From Lanius collurio (Eukaryota; Chordata; Aves; Passeriformes; Laniidae), in assembly GCA_020086605.1 (NCBI GenBank), contig JACBWW010000016.1, positions 15,169,408 to 15,233,407 of the forward strand: a DNA stretch of 64,000 bases. Reading direction: 5' to 3'. Of the stretch, positions 10,658 to 25,700 are shown one piece after another (the stretch's first letter is position 1; the number at the start of each line of letters is the position of its first letter). The notes beneath the pieces are model-generated. The model saw only the letters and a program-made list of their open reading frames with translations, made no database searches and was not told the origin of the DNA. Position numbers and translations under genes: made by a program.

Positions 10658-10748
10658 CGCTGCCGCCACCGCCGCTTCCGGCCGCGTGAGCCGCCGCTTC
10701 CGGGGCCGCCGGGGCCGCGGTCACCACGGCGACGGCGGCAGCGGCAGC
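10658..10748. promoter_or_regulatory. Compact bidirectional promoter of EBNA1BP2 and CFAP57
   Basis: Only 91 bp separate the two start codons, inside a CpG island that spans roughly 10240-11290. Two CTTCCGG sites (10675-10681 and 10697-10703) are ETS/GABP-type elements, common in TATA-less housekeeping promoters. At 10720-10733 the sequence GTCACCACGGCGAC fits the RFX X-box consensus RYYNYY-N(1-3)-RRNRAC with a 2-nt spacer, 15 bp before the CFAP57 ATG. The motifs are read directly; assignment of each to one of the two genes is inference. Confidence 0.78.
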
Positions 10749-13700
10749 ATGGCGGGGGAGGCTGTGCTGCCCGTGGCCGTGTTCGGCTGCCGGCCGCGGG
10801 TGGCCGGCGGTGTCTGCTTCCTGGAGGAGCGGGTGGTGCTGCACGCCGCGGGGGCGGGCTGCCTGCGGCTGCACCTCGAGCACAAGTGGCACAACTTCAT
10901 CTCAGGTGGCACGGACCCCGGTCCCAACCCTGACCCCGGCCCCGATGCCGGCCCGCCCTGACCGCTGTGCTCCCCGCAGGCACGGAGAAGAGCCGCGGCG
11001 TTCAGGCGCTGGCCGTCAGCCCCAACCGGCGGTTCCTGGCGGTGTCGGAGGCGGCGGGGCAGCAGCCGGTGCTGGCGGTCTATGAGCTGACGGCGGAGCG
11101 GGCGCGGCGGCGGAAGGTGCTGGCCGCCGACGGGCTGCCGGCGCGGCAGGTGGTGTCCCTCGCCTTCTCCCCCGACAGCCTGTTCCTGGCGGCCGCCACG
11201 GCTCCCCCCGAGGGGCACCTCGCCTTCTGGCTCTGGGAGAAGCAGCGGCTGGCGGCGTCCGTGAGCGTCCCGGCCGCGGGCGATGGCCCCTGCCAGGTAC
11301 CGGCTCCACCTCCTTCCAAAACTTCCAAACCCGAGCTGTGCCAGCGTCTCGGCAGCTCATTATTAACAGTCCCGTTCACCGTTGACTGGTTCTCCGGGAG
11401 CATACTTCACTTTTCAAAAAGGTGTATAAAAGAATCAAACTTTAGTTCAACGAGTAGCAGGTGCGAGGTTGGACATACGTTCATCCTTCAGGACGTGTGC
11501 ACAGTGCATTTTCCCGTTCCCACATGGCCTTTATCCAGGGCAAAAGGAGGAGAGGGCTCCACACTGTAGATTTCATAGTTTTGCTGACCTTTCTTGACAT
11601 CTGCTGTTGGCCACCCTCAGCAACAGGACCCTAGGCTAAATAAAGTTTTGCATTGGCCCATAATGGACATTCTTATGTCTCTATCTGTTGTATCACATGA
11701 GATTCTTTTACATCACATGAGATCTATGTTACAGGGCCAGTACAACAGACCAGTGAGTGTGCAATGTGTCCCTTGTCCCTGCAAAAGCACACACTAAATA
11801 TACTGGCTGTGCTCCATAGTTGTAACACGCTTCTTGGAAGTTCTCCGTGCACCTTTTCCTTCCTGCAGTCTTCTGTGTGTCTTCTGTTCCCACTTTTCAG
11901 GAAGCTTGCTACTGGAAAAACTTGCTAATCAGTAGTAGAGAGGTATTTTGGCCTTACTTTTGGAATTTAATTTTGATAGACACACTTTGGAAAGGTGGAA
12001 AACTGCAATATGTAGTTGTGATGGTTAATTCTTAGTCTCTTTGGTATTCCTGTGTGTCTCTATGAACCACCTTCCTTTGTTTGTTTTCCTGTATCTAGTA
12101 TAGAAAGTCTTCAGAACAGGTATAATACTTGCTTATCTGTGAACATAGTTGAAAAAATACTTCCTCTCTTTTTTTGTTCTGTAGGTGAGCTTTAATCCTC
12201 AAGACAATACCCAGGTTTGTATCACTGGAAATGGCTTTTTTAAACTTTTCAAGTACAGTGAAGGATTTTTAAAGCAGATGAATTTACAAAGGGGAGAGCC
12301 AGAAAACTACTTGTGCCATACCTGGCTGTCCGAGGAGGAAGTTATTTGTGGCAGTGATACAGGCAAACTTAGTTTGTTTGAAACTGGACAGCTGCACTGG
12401 GAAATGAGTTTGGAGTACAGAAAACCACCCAAGGAGCTAAAAGAAGATACAACAGCGAAAGAGTATGAGAGGTAAATCTGTTAAATATTATTAGTAACAG
12501 TTCCATGCTTTTGCCTGCAGGTTAGTTACTTCCTTCTTGTCCAGTTTATGATGTTGACTGCTGCTTAGCCTTTTTTGATTTGTGCTTCTTTATTTTTAAG
12601 TCTTTATGCATTTCCTAATTGCATTTCTGGTGTTTCTAGTGGACTGGCCTTTGAAGATGATGGTTTACAACAGCATTCTCTACCTCAAATATCTGCAGTT
12701 GCAGCATATTCCAAAGGGTTTGCATGCTCACCTAGCCCAGGAGTTGTTCTTCTGTTTGAGAAGAACGAGGAAAAGGAGGGCTATGAGGAGAGTCATGAAG
12801 TCTGGGTAAGGAGGAAAAAAGCTTTTCTAAGCAATTATGCAGCAGAGCCTTGTTTAGAGAATTGTGAGTGCTTCTGATTCAGTTATTAATAACAATTTTC
12901 AGCACATTGCTAAATTACATTGTAAGCATTAGCTAACTGTCCTGGTGATGTCAAAAGGAGTTGCCAAAGGTCACACTGAAAGTCAGTGACTGATAACCTT
13001 TAGCAACGTAGTTCTGTATGTTCCCTTCCCCCATGTAAAATGTGCTTTGGGGCTGCTAAACTTCAGGAAACCTTTAAGAAACTTTTATTTGTGGAGACTT
13101 TCGGGACTAAGAAGTAGCTTACATCAGTTTTGAAGAACTAGGCTGCTTGTTTTTTTCCAAGCAGAAGCTCTTCTCCCCTCAGGTATTGATTACAGCTGTC
13201 ACAAAACTGGTGCACTCTTAAATAGTCCTTCTAACTGTTCTGTAGCAAACTGTGTGCATTGAATTACTGCAATCTCTGGGTAAGAACATTAATGAGCTGG
13301 TCAAGACTTCATATTTTGGTTCTAAAAGGTCAGATCTTCCCTATGCATGGGACCCTGTAATAAGACTTACCTACCTTAATGACACATTACAAAGAACTGT
13401 TTTTTCTGAAATCACAATTTTTAGGCAGTTCTCATTCTGACAATTGTTTGGGTTTTTTCTTGATATTTTTCTACCATTTTAATTCTTGTTTAGTGCAGTA
13501 TTTCAGATTACTGCTGAAATGTTCTCTGATACTTTATTTCAGCTGTAATGTTATAGATACTGTTAGGTTGTCCTCTTGTCTTCTATTCCCTGCCTTGCAG
13601 TAGTTATGTGCTATTAAATATCCAAGCTGTTTTGCTGATATTATGTAAGTGTTTATTAGAGGAGCATTACAACAAAAGTTTTTGTGTGTGCCTGCCTACT

Positions 13701-16700
13701 ACCAAAACATGGAAACCTGGCACAACTCACAGGATGCCTTTCTTGTGCAGCTTCCTCAGGACCTGTTCAGCACTGAGCCAAAAAAGTCAGTCAGACAGGA
13801 CATTACATGTATATGCTTCAGCCCCTCTGAGGAAACGATGGTCGTTTGCACAAATAAAAATCAGCTCTACATGTTTACCATGTTCTCCACCAAACTTACA
13901 AGGGTAAGTGCAGTTCAGTCACATTTCACAGCTTTCATGTCCAGTATTGTAATGACACAGGCCACTCAGTGTTGTTTTCTATTATGCATTCTCATAAAAT
14001 CCTTCCAATGAACCCTTAAAGCTCAAGACATGAAGTGCGGGGTGTGCATCTCTGAGAGCAGTATTTCTGTAGCCCCTTGCTCAAGCATCCCTCTATGTGA
14101 ATACCTGATGCTATTCAGCAGAATGACAGAGGACACTTAAGACCATTTAAGGGTGCCTGTTACTGCTGAACCACTTCACCAAGGCTTGAACTGAGACATC
14201 ATCAATGTAACTGTAGTGGTTTCTGCTCCACTGTAATGTGCAGAAACTTTAATGCAATGGTAAAGCTGGAACAGCTGTGGGAATCTCATTTGACTGTAAA
14301 ATGATAGTTGTTGAAGTCTTAGCTAGAAGTGAAACCTCTCCATGAAATACACACATAATAAAAAACTGTCCCTACTCTGAAGGAGTTAAATAATACAAAG
14401 ACAAGTGAAAAATGTATTATCATGAAATAGACTTACATGGAATCAAGCACCTAACCTGTGTACATGCATATGGAAAGAATTTCTTTTACAGGAAGAGGTT
14501 GTAGTTAGGGGTCCTGTTTCTACATGCAGCCTAAAATTTTATTGGTGCTTCATTTCCAGCATGTGGTAGATAGGCATCCTAGGGAAGTTTTCTATCACTC
14601 AGCACTTGACTTTTTAAAAATATCTGCATGACCAGAAGGTGTTAACTGAAATCTTGCAGGTCCAGTTTTATTTTTTTTATCTAACTTGCCTTTTTTTACA
14701 TATCTACAATTATGTTCTGCTCTCACTGCTCTGCCCTGCACCACTTTTCTTGATGATTAATTATAAACTTAAAACTAACACTGTTTGGTTTTTAACATTG
14801 TTATGTTCAGACCAGTGCAGTGAAAGGATTAAGTGGTTCCCTCAAATCCATTCTACAACTGTATGGAAAGACCCATGATAGATTTTTTAATCTGACTTAC
14901 TGCCTGCAATGAAATATTTGTGATTTCCTTATGTTCTCATTCCTTCTTAGGAGAAGACATCTTATTTTGCATATATGAATTTCCCATTGCATTCTAATTC
15001 AATCACTGGTCTGGACATGTGTACTTGGAAACCCATTCTTGCTACGTGTTCCCTGGATAGATCTGTCCGCATCTGGAATTACAAGACGAAGTAAAGAGTT
15101 GTTTGTATTTGTTATTACCTCTGGCTTTTTTGTATATTGTAGTTAGCAGGCAACAGCAGCAATCTCATATGAATGAGAGTGTTGTTCTGGTAAAATTCTT
15201 CTGTGGTGTGGGATGTAAATGGTATTACTGACATGATTTGGGGAGTGTGAATATGCAGTGCCTTTAAAACTGGTGCCAAAAGAATGCAAGGCCTTTCCTA
15301 TTAAGCTATTTTTGTGTCAGACTTCTTGTGTTTTGGAAAAAACTCTTCAGGAAAGTTTCATTCAGCTTTGTCTTATGATACTGTTGTCCCATCTCCTTCT
15401 TCTTAGCCATAGTTCTTAAGAAAACTGACTCCAGATATTGAGGTTCCCTGGAGGGCAAAACAAATCTCAAGAGATGTTTGTGTAGGATTGCAATCAGCAA
15501 TTCATTTACCTTCTTCTACTGTATTCCAGAACACAAGGATTTGCTCTTGCACCTTCCACACCTTCTCTGTGATCCATAAAGTCAAATTTACTTTTGTTTC
15601 CTGTAACATCTGTGTGATGATTACTTAACTGAATAACAACACAATTCCTCAAGGACAAGGCAGTCAGATTGGAGCTGCAGATGTCCTTGCTGGGCCAGAT
15701 AATGTCCTGCGAGGTATGCAGTGGGGAGTTTGTCCTATTCCATACTGCTCAATGGTTTTCTCTTTCAGCACTTTGGAGCTGTGTAAGGAATATCAGGAAG
15801 AAGCATACACAGTATCACTTCATCCCATTGGCCTTTTCTGTTTGGTTGGGTTTTCTGACAAACTACGCTTTATAAGTCTGCTGTATGAGGACATGCGTAT
15901 TTTCAAGGAGTTTGCTGTGAAAAAATGTAGAGAGGTAAGGAGTGGTACAAGAATGAAATTGAGCAGTTATGGGGAGCAGAGTGGTGAAGAACATGACAGA
16001 AAATAGAAACTTCTCCAATATATCCTCGTAGGATATAGGGTATCCTATATCAAAGCATCGAGAAATTTATTCTGACTATTGGAGAACAAGCCCAGAAGCT
16101 CAAGTGTAACTGTGGAGCTGGGAAGCAGCAGAAGGGAGAATTTGCTCAGAAATACTCAGGAACTGAATTTTACAGGGGAAAGCATTGATTAAGAAAACTA
16201 TAAGTGGCTAATTATGTCATGGAGTTTTCTTTTCATGTAACAATTTGATATTAAAGGATGTAACTGAAATTCAATGCATGAATATTTTTATCCATTCCAT
16301 CTACAATAATGGGTGGCTATGTTCTTTCTGTAGTGCTCATTCAGTAACGGAGGCCATCTTTTTGCTGCAGTTAATGGAAATGTGATTCAAATTTATTCCA
16401 GCATCACCTTTGAGAATGTTACTAATCTAAAAGGACATACTGGGAAGGTTAGTAAACAAATCTAATACAATACAACTTACTAACATATTAACTAGTTGAT
16501 AAGATGCCTTTTGAAGAGGTAAAGTACAATTTTGGATCTTGAAATTGCCCCAAAAAGTAAAAACAGAGATAGAAAACTCCATTTTCTTTGGCCAGAAGGC
16601 AAAGTGTTCATGCACTAGATAGATCTGAAAAGTCTGTCCTTAAACTGTAGGTGAATGATTGGCAGCTGGCTGAACAAAATAAAATATCCCAGTAATAAAT

Positions 16701-19700
16701 TACAGAACTAAAATCTACTCAGTATTGAAATGAACTTTTTCCTGACTATGTTTATAAAGTAGTTGGTTTTTTTAATGCTAAAATGGAATTGGTTGAGAAT
16801 CATCTAGAGGTTTTGCAGTAAGACTTTGAAGTATGATTCTGAAGTTGTTATGGATTTACCAGTACAGTGACTCCATGCTGTATGTCTATAACCTACACAT
16901 CAAGCTCCTTGGTATGTTTTGCTTTTGCCAGGTTCATGCAATTAAATGGAGTGCAGATGACACTAAACTTGTCTCCTGTGACACACATGGTGCTGTGTAT
17001 AAGTGGAACTTGTTGACAGGTAAAAAGGAGTCAGAATGTGTGCTCAAGACCTGCATCTACAGCAGCATTTCCCTGACTTACGATGCCAAAATTATCTTTG
17101 CTGTTGGATCTGACCAAACTCTCAAAGAGATTTCAGAGTCTTCGGTGAGCTAACAAACACTCTGGATTTTGTTAAATTCTCTGGGGAGGGTACTGGTGCT
17201 TTGGTTTCCTTTGGTAAATAGGAATCAGTCTGGTTCTGAGAGCTGTGGTATTTACTGACACTTTTGTGTTCTTATGTCCTTTACAATGAAACCTGAGATT
17301 TAGTTGTAGTTTTATATTTTTGTAGTTTTACTTGGATTTACCTAGAAATTTTCTAATCCAGTTAACAAACTAAATAGGCAATATTGTATCAACTGTTCTG
17401 CTGAAATACAAGTGTATCACAACTACAACTGTATATACATGCCTTTTTTTCAGAAAAGTAGTAAATTGAATGTAATAACCATTACATCTTTCAGATCACA
17501 CTAGCTTGGCTTGAAATTTTAATACTGCATATCTATAATAAATATAGAGGTTTTGTATCTAAATATTGCTTTTAAATCTAAAATATATTTTTTTAAAAAT
17601 GTATAAAGCTTGATACTAATTACTGTTCCGGCCATACTTCTATAGGCATATAGATTCTTTTAACTGCATTATTTGCTGCAGGCAGAGGTATAACAGTTAC
17701 TCATGCAATACATAATCAAATACTTACTGTAATGTGAGGGTTTTGTGAAGTGGTTTGTGTTGTTGGTTTGTTTTTTAGATCCAGCAAGAAATGCCTGCTA
17801 ATGATGTTGTTTATACGACTGTCGCCGTCTCTCGTTCTGGGCACATGATATTTGTTGGTACATCCCTGGGGACAATTCGAGCTATGAAGTACCCATTAAC
17901 TCTGAAGAAGGGTTTCAATGAGTACCAGGCCCATGCAGGTGCTGTTACAAAGGTAGCACAGAGTTCTTTCTTTTCCCTGTGGTGCCATCCACACACAGCT
18001 CCTTTAGGGGCTGATTCTCCTGCCCAATTCATAGCATAATACGTTAAAATTAAGGCTGAGTCTGCACATGGAGAATGAATATTGCAGTATTCATAGGAGT
18101 CCTGTTTCTAGATATGTCAGGGAATAAGCTGTTGGCTAAAAAGTGGCTTGCACCAGGTTACAAAACATGGCATATTGGATGAAGAACTTTGATACAACTC
18201 CTTCTGGAAAGAGGAAAGTAGTTTTGTCATAGAATTATTTTGGTTGGAAAAGAGCTTTTAGATTATCAAATCCAACTGTTAATCCAGCACTGCCAAGTCC
18301 ACACTAAACCATGTCCCCAAGCACCACATCTACACGTCTCTTAAATACCTCAAGGGATGGTGACTCCACCACTTTCCACTTGTAGATGGGCATCACATTT
18401 GCCCATTTCCAGACAGCTGAGGCTTCCCTAGTGAGCCAGTACTGCTGCCAAATGTCTGAAGGGGCTCAGTGAGCACTTCTGCCAGCTCCATCAGTGTGCT
18501 TTGGTAGGTCCCCATGCTCCAGGAAGCCACATGTTCTGTGTTTTTAAAACTGGTCATAATTTTGGCATTTTAAGTATCACTGTCAAGTACAGCACCTTGA
18601 CTTATCCTTGCACAGTTCCACGTTAGAGTACAAACTTCAGTTACTGTAACTCTACTTTCACCTCATTTGCAAGCTGCATCATGTCCCAGGTACTCTATGC
18701 CAGATTAGGCAGCCACAGGAGGTCTGGAGGAGGTGACAGCAGTTATTACTAGATAGTTCTTGGTGAGCCTAGTTGTGGTTTCAGAAGAAAAAATTTAGCC
18801 ATCTGTTGCTCATGCAACTTCTCAAAGAAAAATACTAAAGACCTTTGGAACTGCCATATAAATTGCCTGTCTGTGCTATAATTGTCTAGAAGGTCATCTC
18901 TGTTTCAGGTTTTTAAAAATCTTCTCTGGCTTTGAGACCAGAAGCAGATCCACTGTCTGTTCTTTCCCTTCCCTTTGTTGTGTCAACCAAGGTGGAACAG
19001 GAGTAGAGGACATAATGAAAATGTTGGTAGTGGGGCTATGGTATTATTTCCACTGTTGACTTTCTGTGGTAGAAATGAAGGGAGTATGTGGGTGGTGAGA
19101 AAAATGTGGTATAAAATAAAACTGTGTCTCCATCCTTCAATGTCTTGTCTGTTATTCTGCTGTCTCTTCCTTCTAAGATGACGGTAACAAATGATGACCA
19201 ATTTCTACTGACTGCTTCAGAGGATGGCTGTGTATTTGTCTGGAAAGTGCATGATAAAGAAGGTGGGAGACTGAAAGGGGAACAGGAACTTCAGTATGCT
19301 GAGGAAGTGTTGATCATGAGATCAGATATAGACGACAAGGTAGGAGGAGCAACTCGCAAACATCAGCCATAGGATTTCTGTGAATTGTGTTTGCATGATG
19401 CTTGTTACCAGACAGTCCTTGGTAAAAGTCCAAGTCCAAGTCCAAAGCTTGCATGGCTTTGGTGAAAGAGGTTACAGCAAGTTGCTACAGCAGCTTGTCA
19501 ATATGCAAGCAGCATTGTACAAACAGGGAGTGTGGAGAAAGATTTAGACTTTTATCTAGTACTTTCCCCAATCACTTGGGAACACTTTTAATGGAGTAGA
19601 GAAGTCAGAAGATGCATTTCTATAAACTGTCTTGTAAGACAGCAAAGGAACCTTACTTCTGGAACTTCTTGGTCTGTCTGAAGATTCTCTGTAAAGGCTG

Positions 19701-22700
19701 TTGTTCATAAATGCGTGCATGTCAATAAAACATACTTAACAAGCTGTTGCTAATGGCAAATATTCTCTCTCCTAAAACTGTTTTCTCATCCATGCCCTAA
19801 CAGAGCCAGGAAATACTAAACCTGCAGATTTCTGTGAAAGATCTACAGACAGAAAGTGATTACGAGCTACATCTCAAGGACATGTATTATGAAGGAAAAA
19901 TAAAAGCATTGGAAGAGAATTTTGCTCAGGAAATAGACTCCCTTAAAACCAAACACCAGGTATGATTCATGTTGCAGAACCAAATACTAAGAAATCTTTC
20001 ACTGAAGAGCTGAACTCAAGCTTGTGTTACATATATAGAAATACCGCACAGTATCTGAAATTATTCCTTTCCAGTTAAGATGTTCTTGATATTTGTAAAG
20101 CATGAAAGTACCTTTGAGTCAAGTATCTTATAGGTACAAAGGGATGCAAGAATTCTCCTAGGTGGCCTGTAAGTATCTTCACATAAAAATGGCACAATAA
20201 ATACTGCCTGAGACCGAGGATCAGGAGCAGAAGTGGGACCGTGCCTTAAAAGCTCCTTTGTGTATAAGGTTGCAGCTGATGCAGGATCTAATAATTATTC
20301 TCCTTAATGCTGCCTTCTTCATGGCCTGTCTGCTTAGAACTTATTAAGAACATCTGCTGAGGTTTCTTGTATGTATTTTGAAAATAAAAGTAAAATATAT
20401 ATTCCCTAGATGTCTGCTGTTCATGTGTTTATTGACTTCTTTGTGGTCATGAAGCAGGACTCCCCTGAAAAGCAAAGGCTGTGATAATTCTTCCCAGTGT
20501 CTTATTTATCTGTGTCTGATAATGCTATTCTGTCCATCTGTCTGGAGCACACACTGGATTTCTGACCTGTAATTTGTTATATTTCTGGACTTCTTTTAGA
20601 TGTAGAAGGCAAGGGATCCAGTAGTAATTTGTCAGTAAAACAACTTGAAGTAAGAGATTATATATCACATGATTCAATCCAGTCAACCTCGTGTTCTTTT
20701 TGAGCTTTTGTGTGAATATTGTCCTGTTCTGGTGATTTGTTACTCTTTATTTTGTTGAGTTGTGCATAGTCCCTTCAAGCAGTATTTCTGTTTGACTCCA
20801 CATAAAGGAATTCAGTATGAAAACTTGCTTAGTTACTTATTAGTTGCAATATTTTACAGGCTTGTAATTTTCAAGTGCTCTTTTTATGCCTTTCTTGTCT
20901 TTTGGTCCTAGAGTTGTTCTAGTCAGTTTTTGATATTTATTTCTTGAGGAGTTTTAATTATTCATTTTAATGTTTTCTTCAGTATTTTTTCAAACTCTTT
21001 GGCTTGTCTCACTGTGGTTTTTTCATCTAAATAACCTGAGTTTTAACCTTTCTATTTTTCCTCTCTTTTGTAGAACCTAACCTTGTACAAGAAAGCCATT
21101 TCAATTCTTGTGGATCCCTCCACCTCTGTTTTATCTCTGCTGTTTTATTCCTGTGGTTCATCAGGTCTTTTGATAAGTAGTGCTTGGCTATAAAGTTATA
21201 ATAATCTCAGCTACACTAAAAATTCTTTAGACTTGTTGATTATTGCAAGCAAGTGCCTTTGAAGGTGAATAAAAGTTCTCTGGGCAGGCAAATGGTACTT
21301 CCTTGTCCAAGTATCAGTACATATTAAGATTAAACTGAATGACAGCTTTAGACTTGGGGCTAACCTTTCTGGTTGTATCCATCAGACAAATGGAGTATTT
21401 CTGCTCATGCAAGACCCGTGCAGTTGTTATGAGAAGAAAGTAAAAATATTGTAACTATGGTACAGTTCCAAGCTTCTCTGGGAAAGTTCTCAGCTGTTTT
21501 CTTGCTCCAGTTGTTTGTGCTTTTGTAGAAGATTAAGTAATTTGTAGTGGCAGTCTGACATTCCAAGCAAATGGCATTCAAAATTCACTCATGCTCAGCT
21601 TTATGTCATACTATGCAAATGTCAGCATTTTAGGACTTCAAGGTTGCTTCAAGTGAGACAGGGAGCAGCTTGAACTTTAATATCTGGACAATCATTTATG
21701 GAACCTCAAATTCTCCTCAAGCAGGCATATATAAAGGAGTGGAGGCTTTTGTAGCTCACAAACTTTTCTTGTTAGATTAGGATCAGTACCCTGTATTATA
21801 TGAACTTTGTTTGCTGCTTTTCCTTAGCTTTCATTAGCTTAACTTGTCAAACTAATATCTGGGAAAACTTGTTTTAGTGACCTGTGGCATCTCAGTTTTG
21901 GTGAGAGATTTCACACATATTTCTGTTGTGTATCTTCATCAGGGGCAAGAGCACAAACATTTTGGACATTACTTTGCCTAGTTTCAAATTAAAATGTATT
22001 TTCTTTTTTTCCCCCCAGATTTTACAGGAAGAGAAAGAAAAACAGGAGCTACAACATCAGGTTCAACTGTCTGAGCTGATGGATAAACAGGCTAGGGAGG
22101 TGCAACGGCTAGGTTAGACTCTAACAAGTATTTGTGACTAGAAACAGGGGAAATGCTTTATTGATAGCAAATGATGTGTCAGGGAGGCATTACTGCAGTA
22201 AAGGTATAAAGAAAAATGAATGTATGTCATGTAGGTATTTGGTGCAGACCAAATGGTTGTCTAAACTGCACCACACGTGCAATGATGAGAACATGCACAT
22301 GGGCCCTGTATGTTTGAGCTTTGGTTCTTGAGATTAGTAATTTCTTCACTTTTTAATAGCTCACTGTGCAAGAACAGTGCAGTCATTCAATTCAGCAAGG
22401 AGGTGCACACAGCCTGAAGAAAACCTGGATTAAAAACTCCAGATTTGTAATCAAGATAAAAATACTGCAAATTAGTACCAAAGAGCAAGTCCCCCCCATA
22501 AATGAGTCTGTTGCCTACTCATACTTTATACAGCTCTGCCATGGTTGTCATCCCAAGGAAATGCCTAAATTAGCTGTCAATTTTGTACAGCTACAGAGTC
22601 TAAAGCCCCTGTATGTCTGATGAAGAAAGTGATGAAATACTTCTACTTGTAATTTATTGCAACCAGCTGCCAAAAAGACAGTAAAGAAAAAGACAGCCAC

Positions 22701-25700
22701 AGAAGGATAGGATTCACCCCTCTTTTCTGTTAGTTTTGTCCATTCCATATTTCCTGTTTACAGAATCTGACAGTAGTCAGAAGCTCTTAATGGAAAATGA
22801 GAAATACCAGGAGCTGCAGGTGAAATCCCAGAAGATGGAGGAGGAATACGAGAAACAATTGCACAGTTTGGAGGAAAGCAAAAGCAAGGCTGTGGCAGAG
22901 TTAAAAGAACATTATGAGAAAAAACTTGAACATAAAGCTGTTGTGCTGGAAGAGGTAGGAGGCTTGATTTGCAGTTTGATTTGCTGACCAAGTTTATCTT
23001 CAACTGTGATGAAATATTCCCTAGGACAGGAGAGGTTGGCATCTTCCATGCAAACCCTAATCTGCTTGTAACCATGGGAAAATATTTTGACAGGTAGAAT
23101 AGTAATAAAGAAGACCCAGTTGAGTCACCAATTTCTCAGGGTTTCATCCCTTGAGTAACATGCTAAGATTAATATCCTTGGGCTTTCTCAGTTTCCATTT
23201 CTCCTACATCCCAGAATTCCTGTTTATTGGTGTGACTTAGATGATACATTTACTATAAGTGAAGAAAGAAAGATTCAATCATGTTGTTCTAGTGAAGAGA
23301 TAACATTTTGAAAATGGTGAATTACATTCCTGAGCCCTTGAGGTTCTTACCTGCATAATTTGGGGAACAAAGATAAATGTCCTCAATGCTTCAAAAACTC
23401 CTGTGGTCAAAGACTTGGCTTGACAAATGCCAGCCAGATAACTGATACTTACATATTTAGAGTCAGTGAATCCTATCACCATTACTGTTTGCAGCCCTGT
23501 GTTGCCATACCAATTTGAAAAGAATGTAAGAAGAGAGGCATACAGAGACTGAGGCAAACCTAACTGTTTATTGGTCCTAATGCATCAGAAAAAGCAATTT
23601 TGAAAGATCCTAAGGGATACTGGTTTGTTCTGCAACCAGAACAAGTTTGCTGATGTTAGTATCTGGGCCAGATTCCTAATTTGAAGCCTTCAAGTCTTAA
23701 GAATTATATATATTTAAAAAAAGGAGAACTTTTAATGTATGTGTTTTCAGTTTCTAAAGTTACATTAATCTACTAAGAAGTTATCTTAGATGATATTGCT
23801 GCAATTGAATATTCCACTAAATATAGATTCTCCCAGAAAAAACACAACTACAAATAACCTTTTATTTGTCTCCTTTATTGGTCGCTTAATATTGTCTTCT
23901 CTTAATTATTGTTTTCCTTAATTCCAGGCAAAGGAGAATATAAAGAAGCAGATTCAAGCACAAGAAGAAATGGAGAAACAAATTTATGAAGATGCAGACA
24001 AAGAAATCTTGGAAATCAAAGACAAGTATGAGAGAGAGCTCTTGGAAGAAAAGGAGTCCAACATACAACTGAAAGGAGAAATAGGAGTCTTGAATAAAAG
24101 GGTATTTTTTATTCTGTGCTAGTATCAGACCTGCACAAGAAGACCTGTGAAGTTTGAATGTGATTAATGGCATGTCAATTTAGTCCATTAATCTAGTCTG
24201 TAAATATGTGGCATTTCATATAAGAACAGTAGCCCATTCTTAGATTAGTTTGAGTGTTTAGAATACTTGGGCAGAAGAAGAAGCTGTCTACTGATTGTAT
24301 TGCTGATATGATTAGAGATAGATGATAAAGGAGGTGTGTTTTTATTAGTACACTTTCTCTTATCAACGTCATTTTAAACTATAAATAATATTGTTCAACC
24401 TATGACAGGAAAGAAATGAACCTTTTAATTTTTCTAAGATCTAATACTTTGCTTTATTAGTAAAATTCTTCTACTGCTTCATTTGATGCAATAATCCCCA
24501 TGTTTTGCGTGCATCATCATTTTTTATTGGTTTTACTAGGATTTTTAGGGAGGCATAAAATCTTTTGCCTCTTTTATTGTCTAGGTATTACATTTGCCTA
24601 AGGATATTAGAGGGACATTTTTTCTTTTTTGTTTTCTTCAGTATTTATCTGGAGACAGAGATGTTCTTTTCATACCCTCTTCTATCATGGTACTGTCTTT
24701 AGTTTCTTTGTCTTTTAGACTGCAGGAATTTCTTCATGTGTCCTTTGAGTTTGTCCAGCACTATTCATTGGTTCCAAGTTTCTTGGCTTCACAGATCTTA
24801 GTACTAAGGCAGGGATTTTGAGGGTACCCAAGAGCTATGAACTGGGCACCCTTCCAGTCTTCCATCTTTAGAGATGTGTGGCAAATGTTCACTGTGTAAG
24901 AATTTTCCATGGATTGAGTGTTATTTGCAGGTGATCTCAGGTATTATATCCATACCCTTCTTGCTTCTGGATGCAATTTCCTTGCCTCCTTGTAATGCAG
25001 TAGGTATTCTTGTCAGAATATACAGAAAAAGCAAAAATGGATACTGAAACCCTTTTTGAGTTACAGGCATTTCACTGATATGATGCTCCTTCATCATATC
25101 TTAGTTTGATATCCTTTATCCCACACTGTGTACAAGGTATCCTACAGAATAGGATGGCCAGATTGTGCACAGCTTTTGAAGTCTGTGAAGTTCTTACTTG
25201 TTGGCTTCTCTAGTTGGACAGCCTACAGAAAGAGCTCAAGGACCAAAACAGAGATATTCAGGAAATGAGACTGGAACAGCAGAAGCTGCAAGACATCATT
25301 AAATCACTGGAGAAAGAAATCACGGCACTAAAGACAGAGGTTAAAGAGAGAACAGACACTATCCTAGAGAAGGTGAGAAACTGGACAATTTGATGAGGTC
25401 AAAATCACCTCCCTTAATTAAAAAGAGATATTTATTTTAATAATATTTGTTGTGGCAATATCACATGACTGGAAATGCAGTTTCAGCTTAAGGAATTTAT
25501 GATCTCCAGTTTGGGATTTTGGTATTTAATTGGCATTCTAAGCTTTTCTTGGAGAGCTCAAGTTCAGGATGCTGACTTTCTTGTCCCCTGTTCTGGGATC
25601 TGTACATGGTTCAGCATTATTTGCTCCCTCCCATCTAATCTGTAGATTTGCAGCTTAAGTTCAGTCTTCCACAAGATCTGTGACTGCTGGTTTTGCCTCT

